From Solibacillus isronensis (GTDB taxonomy: Bacteria > Bacillota > Bacilli > Bacillales_A > Planococcaceae), in contig NZ_JAMBOC010000003.1 of assembly GCF_023715405.1 (NCBI RefSeq), positions 176,182 through 240,181 of the forward strand: a stretch of 64,000 nucleotides of DNA. Reading direction: 5' to 3'. How positions within the stretch are numbered: position 1 is the first letter of the stretch; every line of letters begins with the position of its first letter. A model generated the notes under the pieces. The model worked only from the letters and a program-made list of their open reading frames with translations, did not search any database and had not been told where the DNA came from. The position numbers and the translations under genes were made by a program. Below, piece after piece: positions 17,680 to 25,616 of this stretch.

Positions 17680-18374
17680 GAAGTATCCTCCTTAACCTCG
17701 ACAAAGCGTATGCGGTCACCGGCTCGCAGTAATGTTGGCGGATTTTGTTCCGGTAAAAATAATCGTTTCGTCGTACGGCCGATTATTTGCCAGCCTCCTG
17801 GTGTTGAGAGTGGGTAAATGCCCGTTTGCTCACCTGCAATACCGACGGAACCGGCCGCAATCTCAAGTCTTGGTGTAGCACGGCGCGGTGTTGCAATGTG
17901 TTGATCCATTCCACCTAAAAACGGAAAACCCGGCGCAAAGCCGAGCATGTGGACGAGATATTCCTTGGATGTGTGGATTGCAATCACTTCTGCTGGTGTT
18001 AAGCCATTGATGTTCGCAACCTCCTTTAAATCAGGTCCATATTCACCACCGTATAGCACGGGAATCTCTATTAACCGACTTTCTTGGGGAACTTCCTTCT
18101 GTTGGTGCTCAAGCAAGGTTTTAATATATTGCTGAACCTTTTCAGCACTCGTTGTTGTTTGGGTCTGCTGCAAATATTTCTGCACTGTAAAAGGATCGTA
18201 ATACACACAGAAGTTTGTATAGCTAGGCACAATTTCGATTAGCCCCGGGAATGGCTGCTCCTGTAAAATTGCAATGGCTTGCTGGATTTGCTGGTGGGTT
18301 TGTTCGTTAATCGTCATACTGAACTGAACGAACAGTGCCTTGTCGCTAAGTTGTTTGAATTGCAGTGCCGGCAT
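17673..18374 (-). CDS. pxpB: 5-oxoprolinase subunit PxpB (KipI)
   Basis: A 233-residue AHS1 (allophanate hydrolase subunit 1) family protein. Family segments include GLIEIVPSYTNFCVYYDP, VLYGGEYGPDL, LGFAPGFPFLGG and SVGIAGEQTGIYPLSTPGGWQIIGRT. Works with PxpA and PxpC in pyroglutamate hydrolysis; the Bacillus homologue KipI also inhibits sporulation kinase KinA. GAGGTGA lies upstream of the ATG. The gene pair is divergent from pxpA, with an 89-bp shared promoter region that carries a 7-bp inverted repeat (TTGGAAT/ATTCCAA). Confidence 0.92.
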   Translation of the reverse strand: MPALQFKQLSDKALFVQFSMTINEQTHQQIQQAIAILQEQPFPGLIEIVPSYTNFCVYYDPFTVQKYLQQTQTTTSAEKVQQYIKTLLEHQQKEVPQESRLIEIPVLYGGEYGPDLKEVANINGLTPAEVIAIHTSKEYLVHMLGFAPGFPFLGGMDQHIATPRRATPRLEIAAGSVGIAGEQTGIYPLSTPGGWQIIGRTTKRLFLPEQNPPTLLRAGDRIRFVEVKEDTSC

Positions 18375-18463
18375 GAAATGTCACCTCATTATTGGAATGA
18401 ATCATTATGTATGGCATGATAATAGCATAACATTCAGATAATTCCAAAGTTGGGGGAGACATT

Positions 18464-19231
18464 ATGTTTCGAGTAGATATTAACTGTGATTTAGGAGAAA
18501 GCTTTGGGCGCTATAAGCTGGGGGAGCAAGAGGAGATTCTTCGTTATGTTACGTCCGCCAATATCGCGTGCGGATTTCATGCAGGGGACCCGTCAGTCAT
18601 GCGCGAAACGGTGGAGCTTGCGATTAAGAATAATGTGCAGATCGGTGCCCATCCAGGATTGCCTGATTTAAACGGTTTCGGGCGGCGGGAAATGAACATC
18701 TTATGGCAGGAAGCATATGATCTAATTGTTTATCAAATCGGTGCACTGCAAGGGTTTTTGACGGCAAAAGGCGTGATGATGCAGCATGTGAAGCCACATG
18801 GAGCACTTTATAATATGGCGGCGGTAAATGAGGAGCTTGCCGATGCCATCGCAAAGGCCGTTTATGATATATCACCGGAGCTTCTTTTATATGGTTTGGC
18901 ATCAAGTCAATTAACTGCTGCCGGTGAAAAATACGGCTTACATACAGTCCATGAAGTATTTGCGGACCGTACATATCAGGCGGATGGTACATTAACATCA
19001 CGCACTATGCCAAATGCACTTATAACAGACGAAGCAAAGGCGATTGCACAAATTATTGAAATGGTGAAAGAGGGGACAGTAACCTCTGTTCAGCAAACGA
19101 AAGTAGCACTGCAGGCACATAGTATTTGTGTGCATGGAGACGAGGAGCATGCGGTGCAATTCGCAAAACGCGCACGTCAGGAACTGGAACAGCAGGGGGT
19201 AAAAGTTCAGGCATTTCGAGCGTTTGAGTGA
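18464..19231 (+). CDS. pxpA: 5-oxoprolinase subunit PxpA (LamB/YcsF family)
   Basis: A 255-residue LamB/YcsF protein. The N-terminal [41 protein letters not shown] and [10 protein letters not shown] motifs carry the conserved Asp/His/Glu residues of the active site. PxpA is the catalytic partner of PxpB-PxpC in cytosolic 5-oxoproline cleavage. GGGGGAG lies upstream of the ATG. It is divergent from pxpBC instead of in one operon. Its stop codon overlaps the first unit of a 21-bp-period repeat array. Confidence 0.93.
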   Translation: MFRVDINCDLGESFGRYKLGEQEEILRYVTSANIACGFHAGDPSVMRETVELAIKNNVQIGAHPGLPDLNGFGRREMNILWQEAYDLIVYQIGALQGFLTAKGVMMQHVKPHGALYNMAAVNEELADAIAKAVYDISPELLLYGLASSQLTAAGEKYGLHTVHEVFADRTYQADGTLTSRTMPNALITDEAKAIAQIIEMVKEGTVTSVQQTKVALQAHSICVHGDEEHAVQFAKRARQELEQQGVKVQAFRAFE

Positions 19232-19371
19232 GGTCTAATGGTAAGTGAGGATTAATTGACCTCAAGTGAGGATTAAGTGCAAGCATCTGAGGATTATCCC
19301 GATGAAAGTGAGGATTAATTACCCTCAATTGAGGAATAAGTACAGGCATCTGAGGATTAACGCAAAAAGAG
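19229..19371. repeat. 21-bp-period tandem array (TGAGGATTAA core)
   Basis: The core TGAGGATTAA and variants start at 19229, 19246, 19267, 19288, 19309, 19330 and 19351: the first step is 17 bp, the other five are exactly 21 bp. The 11-bp spacers alternate so that a 63-bp higher-order unit (three 21-mers) is repeated: AAGTGCAAGCATC at 19275 returns as AAGTACAGGCATC at 19338. It begins at the pxpA stop and runs into the terminator at 19364. Confidence 0.85.
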
Positions 19372-19398
19372 TGGCGATTATAAACCACCACTCTTTTT
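19364..19398. terminator. Bidirectional terminator
   Basis: A perfect 11-bp stem AAAAAGAGTGG/CCACTCTTTTT (19364-19374, 19388-19398) between the convergent pxpA and deacetylase genes. Confidence 0.75.
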
Positions 19399-19409
19399 TA
19401 AAGTTACTT

Positions 19410-20801
19410 TTAATGATACGGTAAAATTTCAGAAACCGTTATAAATTCATAGCCCTCCTTTTGTAAGTAGGCAAGGACAGGCTCCAGTCCATCTGCTGTA
19501 GATTGGTGGATATCATGCATTAACACGATCGCGTTATTATGCAATGCTTTTTTCACCATCGGGAACAGCTTTTCTGAATCGCGGTATTTCCAGTCGAGAG
19601 TATCAATCGTCCAGTTGACCGATTTACATGGTATTGCGTTACGAATCTCCTCATTAATCGCCCCATAAGGTGGGCGGAAAACAGTTGAATGTTCGCCGGT
19701 TGCATGAATAATCGCTTCCTCTGTGGAATTGTACTCCTTTTCAATTTCAGCAGGAGACATTTTCGTTAAAACAGGATGCGACCACGTATGATTACCGAGT
19801 TCATGACCGCTATCAAGCACTTCACGTACTAAGCCCGGATAATATTGCGCGCGGCTTCCAAGCATAAAGAATGTCGCCTTGGCATTATACTTTTCCAGAA
19901 GCTCTAAAATCTGTTTCGTTACTTCCGGGTGCGGACCGTCATCAAATGTAAGGGCAATCCGTTTTTTTGATGAGTCCTTATCAGTAGGAATGATTGTACT
20001 TTCGGATTGCATCGCTATTTGGAAATCAGATGCTAAAAGCGGGTTGATGAATGATAACGGAATTTCAATTACTGGTACACCTGCTTCCGTTTTTGCCACT
20101 TCACCTTCATTAAAGTAAATGAATAGGGAGTCATCTTTCAATGCAAAACGTTTAAATAAACGCCATTTTGGCTCGGTAGCGAATGCGAGCTTCTTTTCTA
20201 ATACATCCTCTTTATAAGCTGGATTTTTAAGCAATTCCGATTGGATATGTGCTGCAAAAGTTTTTAGACTTTCTAAATCCTCATTTAAAAGATCACGAAT
20301 ATCAATCAAATCGCCTGTTTCATAATCAATTAGAAACGTTTGAATCGTTGTTTGTTTCTCTTCGGTATTTAAAATCATTTTATTTGTTAAAACAAAGGAG
20401 TAATAATGATCATGCTCGAATGTTTCAACAGTTATCGTTAGGTCGCCTGCTAACTTCTTTGAACCCTGCTGCAGGCGCATCATGCTTATGTAATATTGTT
20501 TTGATTGTTCTATATAAGTCGTTACCGTGTTATTAAAAGTTTCGTATTCCGTTAGCGGATATTGAACGGTATAGGGCAATCTCTTGTTATCAGAGCGATC
20601 TGTAACAATTTTTATTCCCGGGAATTTTGATGCTTCCTCCGTAATGGTATGCTCTTTAGCGGATGTTTTGTCGCTGGGCCGGAAAATCGGATCATCGCTT
20701 AAAAAAGTTAAAAAAACGATAATGGCACCTAAAAAGCCGATAGCACCAATAAGAGTTAAATCAATCCAAGGACCACGCCGTTTTCTGTAAGGGTTTGTCA
20801 T
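19410..20801 (-). CDS. Membrane-anchored polysaccharide deacetylase (PgdA-like)
   Basis: A 463-residue exported protein. It has one N-terminal transmembrane anchor (about 14-34), a middle domain of the DUF3298/RsiV-like type (about 65-255) and a C-terminal NodB polysaccharide deacetylase domain (about 270-460). NodB motifs are present: TFDDGPH with the catalytic Asp and metal Asp, HTWSHP with the metal His pair, RPPYG, TLDW and LMHDIH. This layout matches peptidoglycan N-acetylglucosamine deacetylases such as PgdA, which confer lysozyme resistance. Acts on the outer face of the membrane. Monocistronic. Confidence 0.9.
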   Translation of the reverse strand: MTNPYRKRRGPWIDLTLIGAIGFLGAIIVFLTFLSDDPIFRPSDKTSAKEHTITEEASKFPGIKIVTDRSDNKRLPYTVQYPLTEYETFNNTVTTYIEQSKQYYISMMRLQQGSKKLAGDLTITVETFEHDHYYSFVLTNKMILNTEEKQTTIQTFLIDYETGDLIDIRDLLNEDLESLKTFAAHIQSELLKNPAYKEDVLEKKLAFATEPKWRLFKRFALKDDSLFIYFNEGEVAKTEAGVPVIEIPLSFINPLLASDFQIAMQSESTIIPTDKDSSKKRIALTFDDGPHPEVTKQILELLEKYNAKATFFMLGSRAQYYPGLVREVLDSGHELGNHTWSHPVLTKMSPAEIEKEYNSTEEAIIHATGEHSTVFRPPYGAINEEIRNAIPCKSVNWTIDTLDWKYRDSEKLFPMVKKALHNNAIVLMHDIHQSTADGLEPVLAYLQKEGYEFITVSEILPYH

Positions 20802-20976
20802 GATGTATCGGGTTCCTTTCTAATTGGGATAATCTATTTCATATTGACCAGAATGAGGGTCATTGTAAACTTTAAGGAAATACGCAGTTCTGTCAGCATA
20901 ATTTGCACGAAAAAAGACTGTTATTTTCCGATTGCTTAAAGTAATATGAGCTAAGAAGTGGAAGGGGGTCCCTTGA

Positions 20977-21723
20977 ATGAATGCTGAAAATACTGAACTG
21001 GCGCTCGACTGCTTTTTGCTCGCTGGTCGTATTATGATTGAAAGCGGTGCTGAAACGTATCGAGTGGAAGATACGATGCTAAGGATGGCCCGTTCTCAAA
21101 ATATGATGAATGCACAAAGCTATGTTACGCCAACAGGTATTATTTTCTCCCTAGGTAAAACACAGCCTACACAAATTACATCGATTCCAACACGAATTAC
21201 AGATTTACATCGAATTGTGCTTGTAAACAATGTTTCACGTAAGCTTACATCTCAAATGATAACATTAGAGCAGGCGTATGACGAGTTAAAGAAGATAGAA
21301 AAAACAAATTATTTCCTTCCGATTTCCGTTCAAGTTTTGGCGGCATGTTTAGCGAGCAGTGCCTTCTTATTGTTGTTTAATGGAACAATCTCGGATATCC
21401 CGGCAGCCTTTGTTGCAGGGGGTGTCGGTCTTTATATTGTGACGATTCTTCATAATATGACCCGCGTAAAATTTTTCTCAGAGTTTTTAGCATCGGTAGG
21501 AGTGGGTGCTGTTGCATATCTCGCAGTGCATTTTAATGTTGGTACGGAAATAGACAAAATAATTATCGGTTCGGTCATGCCACTAGTGCCGGGACTGCTC
21601 ATTACGAATGCAGTCCGCGATTTAATGGCAGGGCATTTCACAGCAGGGATGGCAAAAGGTGCCGAAGCCTTTTTAACAGCGTTTGCGATTGGTTCAGGTA
21701 TTGCGCTTGTGCTTTCGCTATAA
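20977..21723 (+). CDS. Threonine/serine exporter ThrE, N-terminal-half protein
   Basis: A 248-residue membrane protein of the ThrE/DUF1212 family. A cytoplasmic N-terminal region (about 1-110) with the family stretch AGRIMIESGAETYRVEDT precedes about five transmembrane helices, ending in GAEAFLTAFAIGSGIAL. In Corynebacterium ThrE is one chain; in Bacillales it is split in two, as here. The pair probably exports threonine and serine. GAAGGGGG lies upstream. The partner gene starts 62 bp downstream. Confidence 0.88.
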   Translation: MNAENTELALDCFLLAGRIMIESGAETYRVEDTMLRMARSQNMMNAQSYVTPTGIIFSLGKTQPTQITSIPTRITDLHRIVLVNNVSRKLTSQMITLEQAYDELKKIEKTNYFLPISVQVLAACLASSAFLLLFNGTISDIPAAFVAGGVGLYIVTILHNMTRVKFFSEFLASVGVGAVAYLAVHFNVGTEIDKIIIGSVMPLVPGLLITNAVRDLMAGHFTAGMAKGAEAFLTAFAIGSGIALVLSL

Positions 21724-21785
21724 GTTTTTGGATCAATTCGGAGTGCGATCATTCCAAGGTATGATCGATTGGAGGGGAGCGTTCG

Positions 21786-22274
21786 TTGGTGGAGCATGTT
21801 TTAGCTCAAATCGTTATTAGTTTTATTGCGACCGCATGTTTTGGTGTCATTTTTAATGCCCCGATCAAAACAATCCCGGCATGTGGTTTCGTCGGTGCTG
21901 TAGGGTGGGCAGTATATTATGTTCTGTTCGAAAGCGGACTGGATGATGTCCGCGCATCCTTTCTTGGAGCATTTGTCGTTTCATTAGTAGCATATTTCTT
22001 TGCACGCAAGTTTAGGATGCCGATGATCATATTTAGTGTTTCCGGAATTATTCCACTTGTACCTGGAGGCATTGCATACAGTACGATGCGCAATGTGATG
22101 GAGCTCGACTATATTGCAGGTCTGGAAAATGGCATGCGGGCATTTATGATTTCCGGCGCGATTGCAATGGGACTTGTATTTGCGGAAGTAATGATGCAGA
22201 TTATCCTGCGTATAATGAGAAAAGGTAGAACTTCGATTCAATCCTTTACAAAAGTGAAAAAGAGAAGCTCGTAA
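21786..22274 (+). CDS. Threonine/serine exporter ThrE, C-terminal-half protein
   Basis: A 162-residue protein with four to five transmembrane helices, of the ThrE_2/DUF3815 family; GIIPLVPGGIAYSTMRNVME mirrors the VMPLVPGLLITNAVRD stretch of the partner, so the halves share an ancestral repeat. It starts with TTG at 21786 (GGAGGGGAG lies about 9 bp upstream); GTG at 21789 is the alternative. Ends with a basic tail and is followed by a strong hairpin terminator. Confidence 0.87.
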   Translation: MVEHVLAQIVISFIATACFGVIFNAPIKTIPACGFVGAVGWAVYYVLFESGLDDVRASFLGAFVVSLVAYFFARKFRMPMIIFSVSGIIPLVPGGIAYSTMRNVMELDYIAGLENGMRAFMISGAIAMGLVFAEVMMQIILRIMRKGRTSIQSFTKVKKRSS

Positions 22275-22308
22275 AGCACTGATCATCAGTTGCCTTACGA
22301 GCTTTTAT
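22265..22308. terminator. Terminator after thrE pair
   Basis: A 10-bp stem AAGCTCGTAA/TTACGAGCTT (22265-22274, 22295-22304) with an inner ACTG/CAGT pair, then TT. It lies between convergent genes. Confidence 0.8.
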
Positions 22309-24312
22309 TTATCCTAATAAAGAAGAAATTTCTTCTGTAGAACTTGGTTTGCTTACGAAGTATCCTTGGATGACCTCACAGCCGATGCTTGTCAGGATCT
22401 GCATTTGTTCTTCTGTTTCCACACCTTCCGCAACAACCGTCAAATTCATTGATTTTCCTAGCTGTACCATACCGTTTACGAGCTGCTGGTTTTTTTCTGA
22501 TTTCAGCGAGCGAATAAATGTCTGGTCAATTTTTAAAATTGAAATTGGCAGAAGTTGCATGTAACGGAACGAGCCGTAACCTGTACCGAAATCGTCTAGC
22601 GCAAAGACGATGCCTTCATTTTCAAGTGTCCGCATTTGCTTAATAATTCCTGTTTCAGCTTCAGCTTCCAATGCAAACTTTTCGGTAATTTCGATTTGCA
22701 GTAAATTTGCCGGACATCCAGTACGTTCAAGTGTTTCCAAAATGGACTTGGCCATATTTTTATCACGGAACTCGCGCACGGAAGAGTTGATGCTAACTTT
22801 GATCGCATGGCCCGCATTTTTCCATAGGACCGCTTGTTCACATGCTTTTTCCAGCATAAACGAACCGATATTATTAATGAGACCTGTCTCTTCCGCGATA
22901 GGAATCAGTTCATCAGGTGATACAGCGCCGATTTCTTCATCATCCCAACGGACTAATGCCTCGACAGCTGTGATTTTACCGCTTCTTAAATCAAGTTGAG
23001 GCTGGTAGAGAACATGCAGGTTTTTCTGATCTAATGCAAGCAGTAATCGCTTTTCAACAATTGATCTGCGGTTTAACGCAGCATGTGAAGATTTTGATAA
23101 TGAGACGATGCTGTCACCGCCCGCACTGCGTACAGAAGCGATCGTAGCCAATGATGCCTTCATTAATTGAGAGAATGTCATTTGATCTTCCGGGAAGCGT
23201 GTAATACCGCCGCTTAATGAAAGTGGGACTGCTACGTTACCGCTGTAGATTGGATTTTGCTGTAAATAATTCAGGAAACCTTGTGTAAACCATTCTGGTA
23301 ATGGTGTAATTACGACAAATTCACTTTCATTAATACGAGCCATCGTACTATCTTGGAAATACATTTTCATGCGTTTTGTAAATTCTAAGATAAGGGAATT
23401 TCCGGCTACGCCATCATGTAAATCCTTAATTGTGTAAAACTTATCAATACTTAAGTAAACGAATGAAAAATGACGCTGTTCTTCAATCATTTCTCCGATA
23501 ATTTGTTCCAGGCGGTGGACATTCATCATTCCTGTTTCTGTATCGATATATGCGATTTTCTCCAGTTGGAACTGAATCTTTTTCTCTTTTGTAATATTCC
23601 GTTCAATCAGCAAATACTCGTTCTTTTCAAATGTTTGGCCCATCATCGGAATCGCCGTTAAATGTACCCAGTAAAGCTGCTCATCCTTTGTCAATTTCTC
23701 AACTTCACCTTGCCAAACTTGCCCGTTTTGCAAGGTTTTCCAAATTTCAAGGACAGCTTTTTCAGATTCAGGATTCTGCGGGAATAATTGCCACAATGTT
23801 TTCCCGATGACCCGTTTTGGTGTCCAGCGGCTTGCTGTTAAAAATGGCTGATTTGTTTGAGTAATAAAGCCGTCCTGGTCAAGTGTAACGGTCATGAATG
23901 ATTGGTGGATCCCGTTTTTAAGGTCGACTAAATGCTGCTGTTCTTCATCCATTAAACGAACTTCTTCATTTGGAATACAAAGAACAGAGATCGCTTGCTC
24001 ATTTGCAAAGACAGTCGGCTTCGTATAAAGTGTGCAAGTTTTGGAAGATTGACCTTTCAGTGAAAGAGGAATGTTGTACAAACATAACGCTACTGAACTT
24101 GTTAAAATTGATTCAATGACATCGTCACCTACTTCTGAAAATAGCGTGTCGTGTATGGACTTTCCGATTAGTTCTTTTGTCTCTTGTGTTGGGTAGTCTA
24201 ATTGACGGAGATTTCCATGAACGAGTGTACCATTAGGTAAAAGTACAAAAGAAGGAAAAGGGGTATCTAGTAGTGGCTCAGTACTAGTAGAATAGATTTG
24301 TTCTTTTGTCAT
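22309..24312 (-). CDS. PAS-GGDEF-EAL protein, probable c-di-GMP phosphodiesterase
   Basis: A 667-residue cytosolic signalling protein. One PAS domain is clear (about 125-240); a divergent sensor region precedes it. A GGDEF-type domain follows (about 245-405) and an EAL domain (about 415-665). The GGDEF active-site loop reads ARINESEF, that is NESEF instead of GGDEF, so diguanylate cyclase activity is probably lost. The EAL domain keeps its key residues: EALVRW, the Asn in SINSS, the Glu in IEITEK, DDFGTG, the Lys in LKID, and AEGVE. It should hydrolyse c-di-GMP, with the degenerate GGDEF perhaps a GTP-binding regulator. AAGGAGA precedes the ATG. Confidence 0.9.
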   Translation of the reverse strand: MTKEQIYSTSTEPLLDTPFPSFVLLPNGTLVHGNLRQLDYPTQETKELIGKSIHDTLFSEVGDDVIESILTSSVALCLYNIPLSLKGQSSKTCTLYTKPTVFANEQAISVLCIPNEEVRLMDEEQQHLVDLKNGIHQSFMTVTLDQDGFITQTNQPFLTASRWTPKRVIGKTLWQLFPQNPESEKAVLEIWKTLQNGQVWQGEVEKLTKDEQLYWVHLTAIPMMGQTFEKNEYLLIERNITKEKKIQFQLEKIAYIDTETGMMNVHRLEQIIGEMIEEQRHFSFVYLSIDKFYTIKDLHDGVAGNSLILEFTKRMKMYFQDSTMARINESEFVVITPLPEWFTQGFLNYLQQNPIYSGNVAVPLSLSGGITRFPEDQMTFSQLMKASLATIASVRSAGGDSIVSLSKSSHAALNRRSIVEKRLLLALDQKNLHVLYQPQLDLRSGKITAVEALVRWDDEEIGAVSPDELIPIAEETGLINNIGSFMLEKACEQAVLWKNAGHAIKVSINSSVREFRDKNMAKSILETLERTGCPANLLQIEITEKFALEAEAETGIIKQMRTLENEGIVFALDDFGTGYGSFRYMQLLPISILKIDQTFIRSLKSEKNQQLVNGMVQLGKSMNLTVVAEGVETEEQMQILTSIGCEVIQGYFVSKPSSTEEISSLLG

Positions 24313-24622
24313 AAGTTAAGTCTCCTTAATTAATTAATTCATATTGCAATTATAATTAAATAACATCGTTTAGTCATTTAAGATGAATTTTTATTTGTAA
24401 AAAATAATCATGCATAGGATTATTATACCTTATTATTGGGTAATAAGTAGTTAAATTTATGCACCTTTACTAGAAAAATTGTATCATGAAGTTGTTTTGT
24501 TTTTAATGAAAATATTATTTATGGAAAGATAAATTTGAATGGATTCGTGCGCGAGTATTGCGTTACTTCGATAGCTTTACTAAAATAAAGAAATTATAGT
24601 AGTTAGAATTGGAGTAGAAAGA
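24313..24622. other. AT-rich intergenic region without a recognised gene
   Basis: Divergent promoter region between the EAL protein and the GNAT gene. The only structure noted is a short hairpin CTTATTA/TAATAAG (24429-24435, 24441-24447). No small ORF with a ribosome binding site was found. Confidence 0.5.
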
Positions 24623-25498
24623 ATGAATTTATCGGCAATAACAGTGTCGTTTCCTTTAGATGAAGAAACATATGAAGAAGTACAGAAATTATGTAAAACA
24701 GCGGCCGTTTGTGATGGCGTACTATTAAATCAAGTCATGAATTTACCGATAGCGAAAAGCTATGAAATACGGGGATTTTATGTACTTGTATATGATGATG
24801 AAAAGAATTTGCTGGTCGGTGCGGGTACTGCAGTCGATTTGATGGGATTAAATACGTATGAATGGTCGATGATCGTTGCACCAATGTATCGTCAACTTGG
24901 AATTGGTACGGCGATATTGAACGTGCTAAAAGAAGGATTGGGGATGCGTGGAAGTGAAGGGGAGCTTGCATTAATCGTGGAAGGCTCGCATTACGGCAAA
25001 GAATTTCTTCAAAAGAACGGGTATTTATACAGCTTTTCTGAAGCAACATTGGAAGCCCGTGCAGAAGTTCTGCAAAAAGAGGGACCTGTTACTTTACGCC
25101 CGTTTATGCAAAAGGACACGGAAGCACTTGTCTCGGTTTTCAGTGATGCTTTTGGCGATATTCGTGAAGAGTCATTGGAACTGATCGAGTTTAATACAAC
25201 GACTGAAGGCCTAGTAATGTGGACCGCCGAAATTGATGGTGAAGTCGTAGGCACAGTGACGACCCGCAAAGAAGGAGAAGTACAGTGGATTACAGCATTT
25301 GCAGTTTCTCCGAAGAGACAACGCCAAGGGATCGGCACGCAAATATTAAATTTAGTGAAAGATTATGCGCTACGTTCGGGTGACAAGACAATTTTACTTG
25401 ATGTGGAAGTCGAAAATATGGCAGCCCTTCATGTATACGAAAAAGCCGGCTTTATGAAGTCATCCCAGCTTGATTATTACATTTATATTGGATTGTAA
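24623..25498 (+). CDS. Tandem-domain GNAT acetyltransferase
   Basis: A 291-residue protein made of two GNAT folds. The N-terminal one (about 40-150) has YRQLGIGTAILNVL, and the C-terminal one (about 155-288) has VSPKRQRQGIGTQILNLV, both matching the acetyl-CoA-binding motif A (R/Q-x-x-G-x-G/A). The C-terminal end LHVYEKAGF is the usual motif B. Substrate unknown; both small molecules and protein N-termini are acetylated by such proteins. It appears monocistronic, with a perfect 15-bp terminator beyond the stop. Confidence 0.87.
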   Translation: MNLSAITVSFPLDEETYEEVQKLCKTAAVCDGVLLNQVMNLPIAKSYEIRGFYVLVYDDEKNLLVGAGTAVDLMGLNTYEWSMIVAPMYRQLGIGTAILNVLKEGLGMRGSEGELALIVEGSHYGKEFLQKNGYLYSFSEATLEARAEVLQKEGPVTLRPFMQKDTEALVSVFSDAFGDIREESLELIEFNTTTEGLVMWTAEIDGEVVGTVTTRKEGEVQWITAFAVSPKRQRQGIGTQILNLVKDYALRSGDKTILLDVEVENMAALHVYEKAGFMKSSQLDYYIYIGL

Positions 25499-25561
25499 GC
25501 CGTGTAGATTCAAGTGCTTACAAAGATAAAAGAACGGTTATGATTAGTTCATCACAAAAGT

Positions 25562-25602
25562 AAAGCACCAATCGCATTGAATGACTGCGATTGGTGCTTT
25601 TA
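25562..25602. terminator. Bidirectional terminator
   Basis: A perfect 15-bp stem (25562-25576 with 25586-25600) between the convergent GNAT and helD genes. Confidence 0.88.
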
Positions 25603-25616
25603 AGTTAATACCTCGT

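Noticed and set aside
19229..19371. CRISPR array
   Set aside because: The conserved core is only about 10 bp and the period 21 bp; CRISPR repeats are 23-45 bp with spacers of similar length. No cas gene is in the window. The same reasoning applies to the array at 31953-32307.
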